A DNA stretch of 64,000 bases from the NCBI RefSeq assembly GCF_000153225.1, contig NZ_CH724148.1, positions 1,754,842 to 1,818,841 on the forward strand, written 5' to 3'. The notes under the pieces were generated by a model. That model was not told the DNA's origin. It saw nothing but the letters and a program-made list of their open reading frames with translations, and made no database searches. The DNA comes from Polaribacter irgensii 23-P. Its GTDB lineage: Bacteria > Bacteroidota > Bacteroidia > Flavobacteriales > Flavobacteriaceae. Position 1 is the stretch's first letter, and each line of letters begins with the position of its first letter. The translations under genes and the position numbers were made by a program. Positions 17,940 to 25,555 of this stretch are shown here, in pieces.

Positions 17940-18156
17940 ATCCTTTTTTTATTTTAATCGTAAGCGTAAATTTATTTCGCGAATTCTTTCTCCATTTTTT
18001 AGTTCCGCTTTAGTAAATAATTCTAAAACTGGCTCAATTCCGCATGTGGATTTATTTCTCTTTTATTTTTTAATTCGGCAAACTTTTTTCCATACATAAA
18101 TAATTTTTATTTCCTTACTTATTGAAAATTTAGGTGATTAGTGAGAATTGCTATTT

Positions 18157-18348
18157 TTAAATTTTCTTCTGAATATTTTTATATAATAATTGGTAAATAA
18201 CTCCAAAACCAACAATTGTAAACACAACTTGTAGAATAGTAAGAATGATTTGAGATTCGACATAAACACAAATATGTGGTTTCATTATTAATGTTAAACC
18301 AAGGCTAAATATGAATGAAATAATTGCAATTAATATTTTAATAATCAT
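18157..18348 (-). CDS. Small hypothetical membrane protein, 63 aa
   Basis: I choose the ATG at 18346-18348 because the upstream extension of the frame lies in attC-like repeat sequence. The 63-residue product begins MIIKILIAIISFIFSLGLTL. It has two membrane segments (1-20 and 34-52) with a short cysteine-containing loop (KPHICVYVES). No family is recognised. Confidence 0.5.
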   Translation of the reverse strand: MIIKILIAIISFIFSLGLTLIMKPHICVYVESQIILTILQVVFTIVGFGVIYQLLYKNIQKKI

Positions 18349-18384
18349 TTTTCTAAAGTGTGCGTGTTTTCCGTCAATGAATAC

Positions 18385-18516
18385 CATTGTTTGTATAAAG
18401 TTGGTTGCGTGTTTTAAGTAGTGCATTCAGTGAATAAAATAACAAACTAAGAAAATCCGTTTTGACTTTTGTAAATGGGCGAGAAGCCAGCAATAAATTA
18501 TATGCGTTTTTGGCAA
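18385..18516 (-). repeat. attC-like repeat, copy 10
   Basis: Block GTTGGTTGCGTGTTTTAAGT, hairpin GAAAATCCgttttGACTTTTG, and right arm CAGCAATAAATTATATGCGT followed by TTTTGGCAA. Fairly complete, with an altered right core. Confidence 0.78.
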
Positions 18517-18534
18517 TTGGCTTTTTTCTAATGT

Positions 18535-19163
18535 TTAATTAATTCCCATATGATAAACAGCTTCAAGAAACATTTTAGAAGCTTTTTTTTCATTTTTATT
18601 GGCTTTCAGTTCTTTCAGTACCCCAGCTACTATTATTATTTTTTCAGGCAACTTATTGGTTCCTTTAGAATGCGCAATTAAAAAACTTTGACTAGAATTC
18701 TCATCTCTTAATTCATACACATCGTATATCTCTATTAATGGTATTAATGAAAATGTAGTAACATTTCCGATCATTATAGGAACCAATATAAAGCCTATAA
18801 AATCAGTTTTAGATGTAGTTAATTTGGGTATTCCAGTGATGATCGTATTTGCCGCTATTATCCCCTTAGAACCCGCTTCAGAAGGCAATAGTTCGATTGG
18901 TTTATGTTGTAAATAAATCTTTTGAAGATTTTCATCTAATTTAGAAAGGATAGCGTTTTTTTTCCATTGTCCAATTTTGAAATTGATAACTCCAGAAATA
19001 GAATCATTTGTTGTTTATCATTAAAAATCCCTCCAACTTTTCCTAATTCAGATTTTGAAATAATTCCATCATCTGCTTTTGTTAAAATGTTGTAAAATCT
19101 TCCTCCGTTGTCCAGGTTTGAAATTGCATCATTAATATTTCTGTATGGTTCAATTTTTTTCAT
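18535..19163 (-). pseudogene. Hypothetical gene split by a frameshift at an A8 run
   Basis: Two open pieces on the minus strand (18936-19163 and 18535-18888) join into one protein if one A is added to the eight-A run near 18957-18964. The frame then continues KKNAILSKLDENLQKIYLQH into PIELLPSEAG. The C-terminal part contains a hydrophobic glycine-rich stretch (SEAGSKGIIAANTII) and would be about 130 residues. No family is recognised. It may be a pseudogene, a sequencing error or a slippage site. Confidence 0.55.
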
Positions 19164-19184
19164 AGGTACTTTTATTGTGCTTGG

Positions 19185-19319
19185 GTCTAACCTGTTTATA
19201 TAACCTAGGTTGCGTGTCTATAGCTACTAATTTACTAAATAAAACACAAACCATAAAAGTCCGTTTGGACTTTCGTAAATTGGCTAAAACCAGCAATAAT
19301 TTATATATAGTGTTGGCAA
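19185..19319 (-). repeat. attC-like repeat, copy 11
   Basis: Left end GTCTAACCTGTTTATATAAC, block GCTACTAATTTACTAAATAA then AACACAAACC, hairpin AAAAGTCCgtttGGACTTTC, right arm AGCAATAATTTATATATAGT with core GTTGGCAAA. Confidence 0.85.
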
Positions 19320-19447
19320 AATTATGGTTTCTCTGTTCAGATTGCGTTTCCGGGGTTTTTGTTCTGTTCATCCCTTAAAACCCGACTTCGTTTTTGCCGA
19401 TTTTTAGTATATAATTTGATTTAGTTTGAGCACATCTTTAGGTTTTG

Positions 19448-20032
19448 TTACCAATAACCTAATTTATCCTTTTTTGCAGCAATCAATAAACCAGGTTCTA
19501 TAAGAGCTGTTATAATAGAATGAGCAACGATGCACGGTGTTAAACTACGCTCTGAGACTGCGTATACAATGGCTAGGGCAATGCCTAATAATGATGCAGA
19601 AATAAAAGCATTTATTCCAGCTTTAATATTTTTTATTCCCCACATAAAATGAATAATACCAAAAGCGAAACCCGATAATATAATCTGCCATAGAATAGAG
19701 AAATCGTGCGAGTTGAGATAATCCATAATCCATTTTCTATAAATTACCTCTTCCATTATCCCTGCAAAGACAGCTGCAAAAATTGCGACTACTTTTAGTC
19801 TATCCATTCTGAACATATAGTACTTTACTTCTGATATTTTTACTGCACTACAGCAATATAAAATTACTACTAGTAGAGCCAATACCCAACTTACGGCAGT
19901 CCCACTGTTACTATTTGCAAGCCCTAAATAGGAGATAAATCCCATTGGGTCAGAAAAAAAACTAACGACAACAAATGAACCCCATAAAAAAATCATGAAA
20001 ATTAAAATAATATAAATTGACTTATAATTCAT
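19448..20032 (-). CDS. CPBP family intramembrane glutamic endopeptidase
   Basis: The 194-residue protein has about six membrane segments and the family's motif 1 EEVIYRKWIMDYL (residues ~92-104, catalytic EE..R). Motif 2 is GFAFGIIHFMWG (F-x-x-x-H) and motif 3 lies in IVAHSIITALIEPG. This is the CAAX-protease and bacteriocin-processing (Rce1/PrsW-related) clan. It cleaves substrates within the membrane. In bacteria these proteins often serve bacteriocin immunity or regulated proteolysis; no partner is next to it. Confidence 0.88.
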   Translation of the reverse strand: MNYKSIYIILIFMIFLWGSFVVVSFFSDPMGFISYLGLANSNSGTAVSWVLALLVVILYCCSAVKISEVKYYMFRMDRLKVVAIFAAVFAGIMEEVIYRKWIMDYLNSHDFSILWQIILSGFAFGIIHFMWGIKNIKAGINAFISASLLGIALAIVYAVSERSLTPCIVAHSIITALIEPGLLIAAKKDKLGYW

Positions 20033-20060
20033 AGCATTATTATTTAAAGTCGTAAATATA

Positions 20061-20176
20061 CCGCACTGCTCTCACGGGCCCTTATATAAATAAGCAACTT
20101 CTTGTGCCAGTGGGGAATATTTTATAAGGTCAAATGTAAAAAGACGTTTTAATGTTTTTTACATCGTGTTCGCAGC
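20061..20176 (-). repeat. Possible attC-like site with a different interior (variant C)
   Basis: An imperfect palindrome CCCTTATATAA against TTTTATAAGG, a left end CCGCACTGC and a right end TCGTGTTCGCAGCAGTC. The right end matches the complement of copy 12's left end at 9 of 14 positions. It lies between the CPBP gene and the aspartyl protease gene. Confidence 0.35.
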
Positions 20177-20183
20177 AGTCTTT

Positions 20184-21398
20184 TTATAATAACTTGGTCT
20201 TTTCGAGAGAAAACGTCAACTTTTTATTTTGTCTTAATACAATAACTGTAATCGTTGATTTCTCCTCATTAAATAGTCCATTTTCAACAATATGACACCA
20301 GTGGTCAGTAGTCAATACACCGTAGTTTTCAGAATCTATTTTTAATATGATGTCATTTATTTTTAACCCTTTAATGGCAGCACTTGAATTCGTAAGTATT
20401 CCGCCAACAATCAAACGATCATCCTTGTTACCAATTGAGAACCCATAAGATGATAAGCTTGAATTATCATATTCCTTCTTCTTTGTTAATATGATTTCTT
20501 TTTCGAACCAATTAATTATTAAATTATAATTTTTAAAGTAATTGGTTCCGATAGTACTTGATGATTCATTTGTGAACTCAACAACAACGTTTTTTAACGC
20601 AACATCACCAAATGAAATGTTTGAGATTAATGCGTGTTGAATACTATCCGTGGCTCCAACACCATATAATCCCGAAGATGAGGGCCCGAAGCTAACAGTT
20701 CGAGAAATGGAAGGGTCAGTATCTACTAATTTATTGAAAGTTTTTTTCGATAAGGAAATATCGCCATTTGAACCTAAATCAACTATCACATTTTTTTCTT
20801 TCACGTCATTTAATGCAATATCAATAATTGGAGTTCCTGTAATATGTGTAAAGAACGGAATTTTTTTAGAAGACTCAGGAATATTTAAAGATGCAGCAGA
20901 ATTTGATATCGTAATTATTTGATTTTGGAGATCAAATTTCCAAACAGCATTTTTCATTAAATTTGAACCGATAAAACCATCAATTTCTAAACAGCCGACT
21001 TCTTTGGATTGTTTTAAATCAGCAATTGCAGCGCCTGTATTTAAAAAATCAATACCTCCGATACTTATTTTATCAAGTTTAATCATTCCTAAATCTGATG
21101 TTTGACCCTGACTATCACCAAATTTTTGTTCAAAAATGTTATTTAGTCCCTCTTTTTGAGCTAATTCCTTTGAAATAACATTTGGAGCCCCTGTGTCAAG
21201 AAGAAAATCATATGCTTTTCCAGAAATATTCACTTTCAAAATAATCATGCCTAAGCGATATTCAAAAGGAATATTAACATTAAACTCTTTTTGTTCAACT
21301 TCTCCACTTTTCATTAATTTAAATGTCTTTAGAGCACTGCAATTTGTTAGAAGAAGAAGCATTACGAAAGTCGAGAGTAATAATTTTTTTGTTTTCAA
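20184..21398 (-). CDS. Retropepsin-like aspartyl protease with PDZ domain, lipoprotein
   Basis: A lipoprotein with the cysteine in LLLLTNCSAL. I prefer a TTG start at 21396-21398 (MKTKKLLLSTFVM) over the TTG at 21417-21419, because it gives a compact signal. The first catalytic motif is DTG in FLLDTGAPN (about residue 68 from the chosen start). A second half carries DLGSNGD in place of the canonical D-T/S-G, as in other two-lobed family members. A PDZ-like domain (ILTNSSAAIKGLKINDIILKI) lies near the C-terminus, about residues 310-390. The protein probably works in the periplasm; its substrate is unknown. Confidence 0.85.
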   Translation of the reverse strand: MKTKKLLLSTFVMLLLLTNCSALKTFKLMKSGEVEQKEFNVNIPFEYRLGMIILKVNISGKAYDFLLDTGAPNVISKELAQKEGLNNIFEQKFGDSQGQTSDLGMIKLDKISIGGIDFLNTGAAIADLKQSKEVGCLEIDGFIGSNLMKNAVWKFDLQNQIITISNSAASLNIPESSKKIPFFTHITGTPIIDIALNDVKEKNVIVDLGSNGDISLSKKTFNKLVDTDPSISRTVSFGPSSSGLYGVGATDSIQHALISNISFGDVALKNVVVEFTNESSSTIGTNYFKNYNLIINWFEKEIILTKKKEYDNSSLSSYGFSIGNKDDRLIVGGILTNSSAAIKGLKINDIILKIDSENYGVLTTDHWCHIVENGLFNEEKSTITVIVLRQNKKLTFSLEKTKLL

Positions 21399-21455
21399 TT
21401 TTATTTTTAAAGAAGGCAATTGTACATGTCATTTGTTACAGCTTCTTTAAATTAC

Positions 21456-21590
21456 TGTTAACGTGTTGTAAAGGATTAGTTGCTGTGGTTAAGTGACAAA
21501 TTTAGTAAATAAAACACAAATTTAAAGTTTGCGAAAATTTACGTGGATAAGCGACTACCTGCAATAATTTATAAACGGTGTTGTGTGTAG
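21456..21590 (-). repeat. attC-like repeat, copy 12
   Basis: Left end CTGTTAACGTGTTGTAAAGG, block GACAAATTTAGTAAATAAAA, hairpin region AAAGTTTGCGAAAATTTACG, right end AATTTATAAACGGTG with core GTTGTGTGTAGG. The right end pairs at 12 of 14 positions with the left end of copy 13 (see findings). Confidence 0.82.
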
Positions 21591-21904
21591 GTTTTATGAT
21601 CATTTAATAGGTATGTGATCTTTTTTGCTTTTTCTAAATCTATATCAATTAGCAATATTTTTAAATTCAATTTTGCTTTTCTCTTATATATTTTTGGGCT
21701 TCCAGAAATAATTAAATCCAGAATTATGGTGAATATAGAGAACCACCAATTAGTTCTTTCCGTATTTAATGCCACGACTTATAATTTCCGAAAAGAATAG
21801 ATTCCGCTGTTTTTGGGATCAGAAATAGCAACGATTTCAAATTCGTTCTTATTCAGAATTATTTTCAGTTCAGGTTTATATTTTAATTCAATAGTTTTTA
21901 GCAT
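21569..21904 (-). pseudogene. Hypothetical small membrane protein gene with in-frame stop
   Basis: An ATG at 21902-21904 opens MLKTIELKYKPELKIILNKN and runs to YSFRKL, then a TAA at 21776-21778. The same frame continues VVALNTERTNWWFSIFTIIL to 21569. The two parts read as one protein of about 111 residues with one hydrophobic segment. An intact relative would need the stop repaired. The function is unknown; the tail runs into the repeat. Confidence 0.5.
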
Positions 21905-21923
21905 TTCTATGTTCTACTCTTAA

Positions 21924-22060
21924 CTTACATACAACCTTTGGGATATGATTTTTTGCGTGTTTTATGTAATTAATTTAGTGAATAATTACTGACCAAGAAA
22001 GTCCGCGAGAACTTTCATAAGTAGGCGAGAAGCAGCAATAAATTATATACGGCATTCGTC
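21924..22060 (-). repeat. attC-like repeat, copy 13
   Basis: Left end ACTTACATACAACC, block GCGTGTTTTATGTAATTAAT and AATAATTACTGACC, hairpin GAAAGTCCgcgaGaACTTTC, right arm AGCAATAAATTATATACGG followed by an altered core ATTCGTC. Confidence 0.82.
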
Positions 22061-22084
22061 ACAGGTATTTGTTCCGTCAAATTT

Positions 22085-22507
22085 TCACTTTGTTATTTTA
22101 ATTTCAGGATTTACTTTTAGCAAGTCCGAAATCAATTCGTTATTACTTTCAGGTGCAATATAAATTTCGTCATATTTATTAAATTTTATGATAAGGCCAT
22201 TTCTCGCTAATGCAGGTTTTATTCCGCTCCACATCGTTTTTCCTTTCCGTATTTCTTTTATCATAGGAATTTTCACTTTTCCTCTTAAAAATCCAGAACG
22301 ATAAATCAATTCGTTGTTTTCAATTTTATAAAACGTGTCAAAATAAATCCAAAATATTAAAACTAATGGACTCAATAAAGGTAAAAGAATGAAAGGTTTT
22401 TCTGTTAAAGTATTCTTGTCAATAAAAAACATAATTACTGGTAATAACACAAAACCAATTAATAAATAATTGATTAGTCCTTTTCTATTTGCTTTATATA
22501 TTTTCAT
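22085..22507 (-). CDS. Bacterial PH-domain-like membrane protein, 140 aa
   Basis: The protein has two membrane segments (about 12-30 and 41-56) and then a beta-rich domain (60-140). The domain carries IENNELIYRSGFLRGKVKIPM and IRKGKTMWSGIKPALARNGLII, which resembles the small bacterial PH-like (bPH) domains found after two-helix anchors. The function of this group is unclear. It is alone in its unit between copy 13 and variant D. Confidence 0.65.
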   Translation of the reverse strand: MKIYKANRKGLINYLLIGFVLLPVIMFFIDKNTLTEKPFILLPLLSPLVLIFWIYFDTFYKIENNELIYRSGFLRGKVKIPMIKEIRKGKTMWSGIKPALARNGLIIKFNKYDEIYIAPESNNELISDLLKVNPEIKITK

Positions 22508-22533
22508 GCGATTTTCGGTTTTTCTTAAATTAC

Positions 22534-22667
22534 GGGTACTGGTTTGGCTATACTTAGTTGCAATAATTTAGCACTTAATTTTCTCATTAAAAAACCAACT
22601 TGGAAAAATTGGATATTTTCCAAATTAGCAAAGACCTAAGCAAATAAGAATAGCCATCGTTATGGGT
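22534..22667 (-). repeat. attC-like site with a different interior (variant D)
   Basis: The outer arms TGGCTATACTTA and TAAGAATAGCCA are complementary around one bulge. An inner hairpin pairs TTGGAAAAATTG with ATTTTCCAA. The right core is CGTTATGGGTAGG. The sequence is unrelated to the common type but folds the same way. Confidence 0.55.
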
Positions 22668-22673
22668 AGGGTT

Positions 22674-23369
22674 TTAGTTCAACATTTTGTTTAAAATAGC
22701 ATTTACGTGAATTTCAGTTGTATTGAATACTTTTAAGTTATTAAAATCCTCTTGCTTTAATATCAGAGGTAATTCCGTTCCGCCCAATACAATTCCCTCG
22801 ATATTTTCATTAACTTCTAATTCATTAATTATTCGAATAAGTTCCTTTTTTGTTTCAGGAATTATTTCATTGAAAACTAATTCATCCATATATTTTTCGT
22901 GAATATAATTCTGATTTTCATCATTTGGGATTACTATTTTAATTCCATTATTTTCTCCAACTTTTTGATAGAAGCCTTTGCTCATTGTTGATTTTGTCCC
23001 TAGTAAACCGACTTTCTTAATTCCAGATTTAGAAATCGCCTTACAGGTTTCTTCGACTATACTTATCATTTTCACATTTACTGATTCTGCTAGTTTGTCA
23101 AAAACTAAATGAGGTGTATTTGAGGCTAATACTACATAATCGACATTTGATTTCTCTAATATTTGGATTTTTATTTTTAGAAATTCTACTAATTTGTCTA
23201 ATTGGTTATTGAAAACATATCCAAGCATTTCCGTCATATCTATACTATGAAGTAGTATTTCAGGATATTGTTTTGTATCCAATTTTGCTCGAAATAGCTT
23301 GATGAGTAATCTGTAATATTCTATTGTTGATTCCGGGCCAATTCCTCCAATTATTCCGATTTTATTCAT
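22674..23369 (-). CDS. Aspartate/glutamate racemase family protein lacking the usual cysteines
   Basis: From the ATG at 23367-23369 (MNKIGIIGGIGPESTIEYY) this is a 231-residue racemase-fold protein with GIGP substrate-binding loop and SNTPHLVFDKL. It ends with ILEGTE-type motif read here as VLGGTELPLIL. Most Asp/Glu racemases use cysteines in C-N-T and G-C-T. Here the positions read SNT and GGT, so classical two-cysteine chemistry is not supported. It may have another activity or substrate. An ATG 36 bases further upstream exists but starts in the repeat. It is alone in its unit. Confidence 0.8.
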   Translation of the reverse strand: MNKIGIIGGIGPESTIEYYRLLIKLFRAKLDTKQYPEILLHSIDMTEMLGYVFNNQLDKLVEFLKIKIQILEKSNVDYVVLASNTPHLVFDKLAESVNVKMISIVEETCKAISKSGIKKVGLLGTKSTMSKGFYQKVGENNGIKIVIPNDENQNYIHEKYMDELVFNEIIPETKKELIRIINELEVNENIEGIVLGGTELPLILKQEDFNNLKVFNTTEIHVNAILNKMLN

Positions 23370-23385
23370 CTGTTGTTTTTTCTTT

Positions 23386-23510
23386 GTCAATGATGTGTTG
23401 CGCATGATTTGTTGCGTGTTTAAACAACTAAATTAGTAAAAAGGTAACAAACCAGAAGAAAATCCGCAGAATTTTCCATGTAGGCTTTAACAAGCAATTA
23501 ATTATACACG
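23386..23510 (-). repeat. attC-like repeat, copy 14, interrupted by the IS
   Basis: Block GTTTAAACAACTAAATTAGT, hairpin GAAAATccgcagAATTTTC (altered on both arms), right arm CAAGCAATTAATTATACACG at 23491-23510. The core then breaks off. The missing core end TTAGAAGC is found at 24805-24812 on the far side of the IS110-type element. Confidence 0.8.
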
Positions 23511-23765
23511 TCTTAAGTTTGTCTTTGAATACATTGGATATATAATAATAAAGAATAAAAGAGCAGATTAAGGTTAAAATACACGGTGAAGCATTGACTC
23601 GGACAACATTGATAATCCCCTATTTTTTCATTTATAAATCACGTTCAGCTCTGTGAGACCTAGATCTTGTTTTAAGTTGTTTTGATTCTAATAGGTTATT
23701 CTTTCATAAATCAGTTCTTATAAATAAATATAAGGAAATTTTTTTGAGTTGACATTAGCAACGAT

Positions 23766-24689
23766 GTGTTCGATGTTTATGGAAGTAAAAGCGGTCATAA
23801 TCAATGTAAAAATAATGCATCTGGTTTTAAGTTTTTTCTAAAAAGTCTTCCTATCGGATCATTAGTAATAATGGAGGCAATATGCTATTATCATTATCGG
23901 TTGGCTCAGTTTTTATTTAAACAAAGTGTTTTAGTTTCAGTAGTGAATCCTTTATCGGTAAAGCGTTTCATTCATTTGAAGTTAGCGAAAGTAAAAACCG
24001 ATAAAAGTGATGCAAAGGCTATTTGTGGATATGGTCAAATTAATGAAGTTCCTTTGTATACTACTTTAACAGATGTTCAAAGTGAATGTTTGCAACTCTT
24101 TCGTTTGATGGATGGTTGTCTAAAAAAACGAACAGCTATAAAGAATAAAATTCATGGAGAAGCTGTTTTAGGTATCCCCTCTAAATATGTTCATCGTTCA
24201 TTAATACGTATAAGCAAGTATTTAAATAAAGAGATTTCAGGAATCGAGGTAAAGCGATTATCATTGGTCAAGCAAGCGCAGCAAGTACAATTAGCATTGT
24301 TGACTAGTATTCCAGGAATAGGTCTTAAAACGGTCTTATTTATGATTGTAATAACAGATGGTTTTGAGAAGTTCGAAAACTCAAACCAACTATGTAGTTA
24401 TGTTGGTATAACACCTACAATACGAGAATTTGGAAGCAGTGTAAGAGGGCGTAGTAGAATAAGTAAAGTTGGTAATAGAAAATTACGAAACCTTTTATTT
24501 CTCTGTTCTTTTACAGCTTGTAAACACAACAAAGGTTGCAGAAACGTTAATGAACGAATTGTAAACAAAGGTAAGAGTAAGAAATTGGCATTGATAGCAG
24601 TTTCAAATAAGTTAATAAAGCAAAGTTTTGCAATTGCAAAATCAGGTTTGCCTTACAATGAAAAACACGTTTCAGTTTTGTTAAAATAA
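23766..24689 (+). pseudogene. IS110-family transposase, N-terminus disrupted
   Basis: The open frame of 307 codons starts only at a GTG (23766). The N-terminal DEDD aspartate belongs to VDISNDVFDVY, which lies upstream in frame behind a TGA at 23745-23747. Other family features are present: IMEA (E), KTDKSDAKAI (D-D), the helix-hairpin-helix-like LTSIPGIGLKTV, and SSVRGRSRISKVGN with the C-terminal serine. MEAICYYHY deviates from the usual MEATGYYHY. The length would be about 320 if intact. Because the first catalytic aspartate is cut off, the enzyme is probably not active. Confidence 0.85.
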
Positions 24690-24713
24690 GTAGCATTTAT
24701 ATTAAAAACAAAA

Positions 24714-24744
24714 GCTCAAAAAACTAAATAGTAGCATTTTGAGC
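24714..24744 (+). terminator. Hairpin after the transposase
   Basis: GCTCAAAA (24714-24721) pairs with TTTTGAGC (24737-24744) across a 15-base loop. It lies 25 bases past the transposase stop. It could act as a terminator or as a structured part of the element's right end. Confidence 0.4.
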
Positions 24745-24814
24745 ATAGAATAATAGTGTAAAAATTTAATAAAGAAAAGGTTTGTTTTTTACCTCAGTTC
24801 TTTTTTAGAAGCCG

Positions 24815-25387
24815 TTATTGCGTTTTTTGAGATTCTTCATTAGCCTTAAATTCAGCGAGTCCTTGTATAGTTGCTTTAATACATTCACAAGGTGTTGGTC
24901 CTCCTTCCCAAGCATCTTCACAAGGTTTCTCAATTAATTCTGGACGGTTCTGTTTTATCCAGTCCTTTGCTTTATAGTATACGACAGGATCATTTGAGGA
25001 TGTTTTAACAGATCGGATTTTTTTATCTTTTATGATTATATGAAAAGTATCCGTAACATTTAGATCTAATTCAAGCGCACTCATTAGATCATCCTTTACA
25101 GTAACAGGGCATATGACTAAAGAATCATTTTTTATTTCACAGTCAGCACGATTTAAAACTTCATAATTTCCACATTCTGCCCACTTCTGATAATACAAAA
25201 TAGAAGGATGTGATTTCTCAGCATATGATAGAGATAATTTCAAAGAATCTTCATTAAATGAATAGAATGCATCAATAAACTGATTTGCAATAACAATATT
25301 ATCGTTTTGGTAAACATCAATTTTAGAGTTCGTTTGATTTTTACATCCAAGAAATATTAGAATAGATAAGTAAAATATTTTCTTCAT
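24815..25387 (-). CDS. Hypothetical lipoprotein, 190 aa
   Basis: A lipoprotein signal (IFLGCKN, cysteine at residue 15) is followed by a soluble domain of about 170 residues. It has several cysteines (AECGNYE, RADCEI, and CEDAWEGGPTPCECIK near the C-terminus). The middle part (IVIANQFIDAFYSFN) is reminiscent of small NTF2-like domains, but this is weak. The unit's 5' end GTTAAAAGC pairs with the far core GCTTCTAA of copy 14 except for one base, so it looks like a complete cassette. Confidence 0.65.
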   Translation of the reverse strand: MKKIFYLSILIFLGCKNQTNSKIDVYQNDNIVIANQFIDAFYSFNEDSLKLSLSYAEKSHPSILYYQKWAECGNYEVLNRADCEIKNDSLVICPVTVKDDLMSALELDLNVTDTFHIIIKDKKIRSVKTSSNDPVVYYKAKDWIKQNRPELIEKPCEDAWEGGPTPCECIKATIQGLAEFKANEESQKTQ

Positions 25388-25420
25388 AATTTTAATGTTT
25401 TTGGTTTGGCTTTAATTGCT

Positions 25421-25555
25421 TTTAACGTTTTTGTGTATGATTTGTTGCTTGTTTAAGCAGGGAAGTTAGTAAATAAAAAGCGAATCAAGAAAGTCCGTTT
25501 GGAATTTCGTAAGTACCCTAAAACCAGCAATTAATTTTGTAGGGTGTTGGCAAAC
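25421..25555 (-). repeat. attC-like repeat, copy 15
   Basis: Left end TTTTAACGTTTTTGTGTATG, hairpin GAAAGTCCgtttGGAaTTTC, right arm CAGCAATTAATTTTGTAGGG and core GTTGGCAAAC (25546-25555). That core is perfectly complementary to the left end of copy 16. Confidence 0.88.

Larger units (their letters stand above)
23511..24804 (+). mobile_element. IS110-family insertion sequence, inserted at an attC-like core
   Basis: The limits are inferred from the interruption of copy 14: the repeat arm ends at 23510 and its core resumes at 24805. About 1.29 kb lies between, typical for IS110 elements. There are no clear terminal inverted repeats, also typical of the family. The 5' non-coding part (about 23511-23740) has the place and length of a bridge-RNA region. 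The transposase frame is damaged at its start, so the copy may be inactive. Confidence 0.72.

Noticed and set aside
19150..19371. Minus-strand ORF of 73 codons
   Set aside because: It runs along repeat copy 11; similar ORFs appear by chance in other copies.
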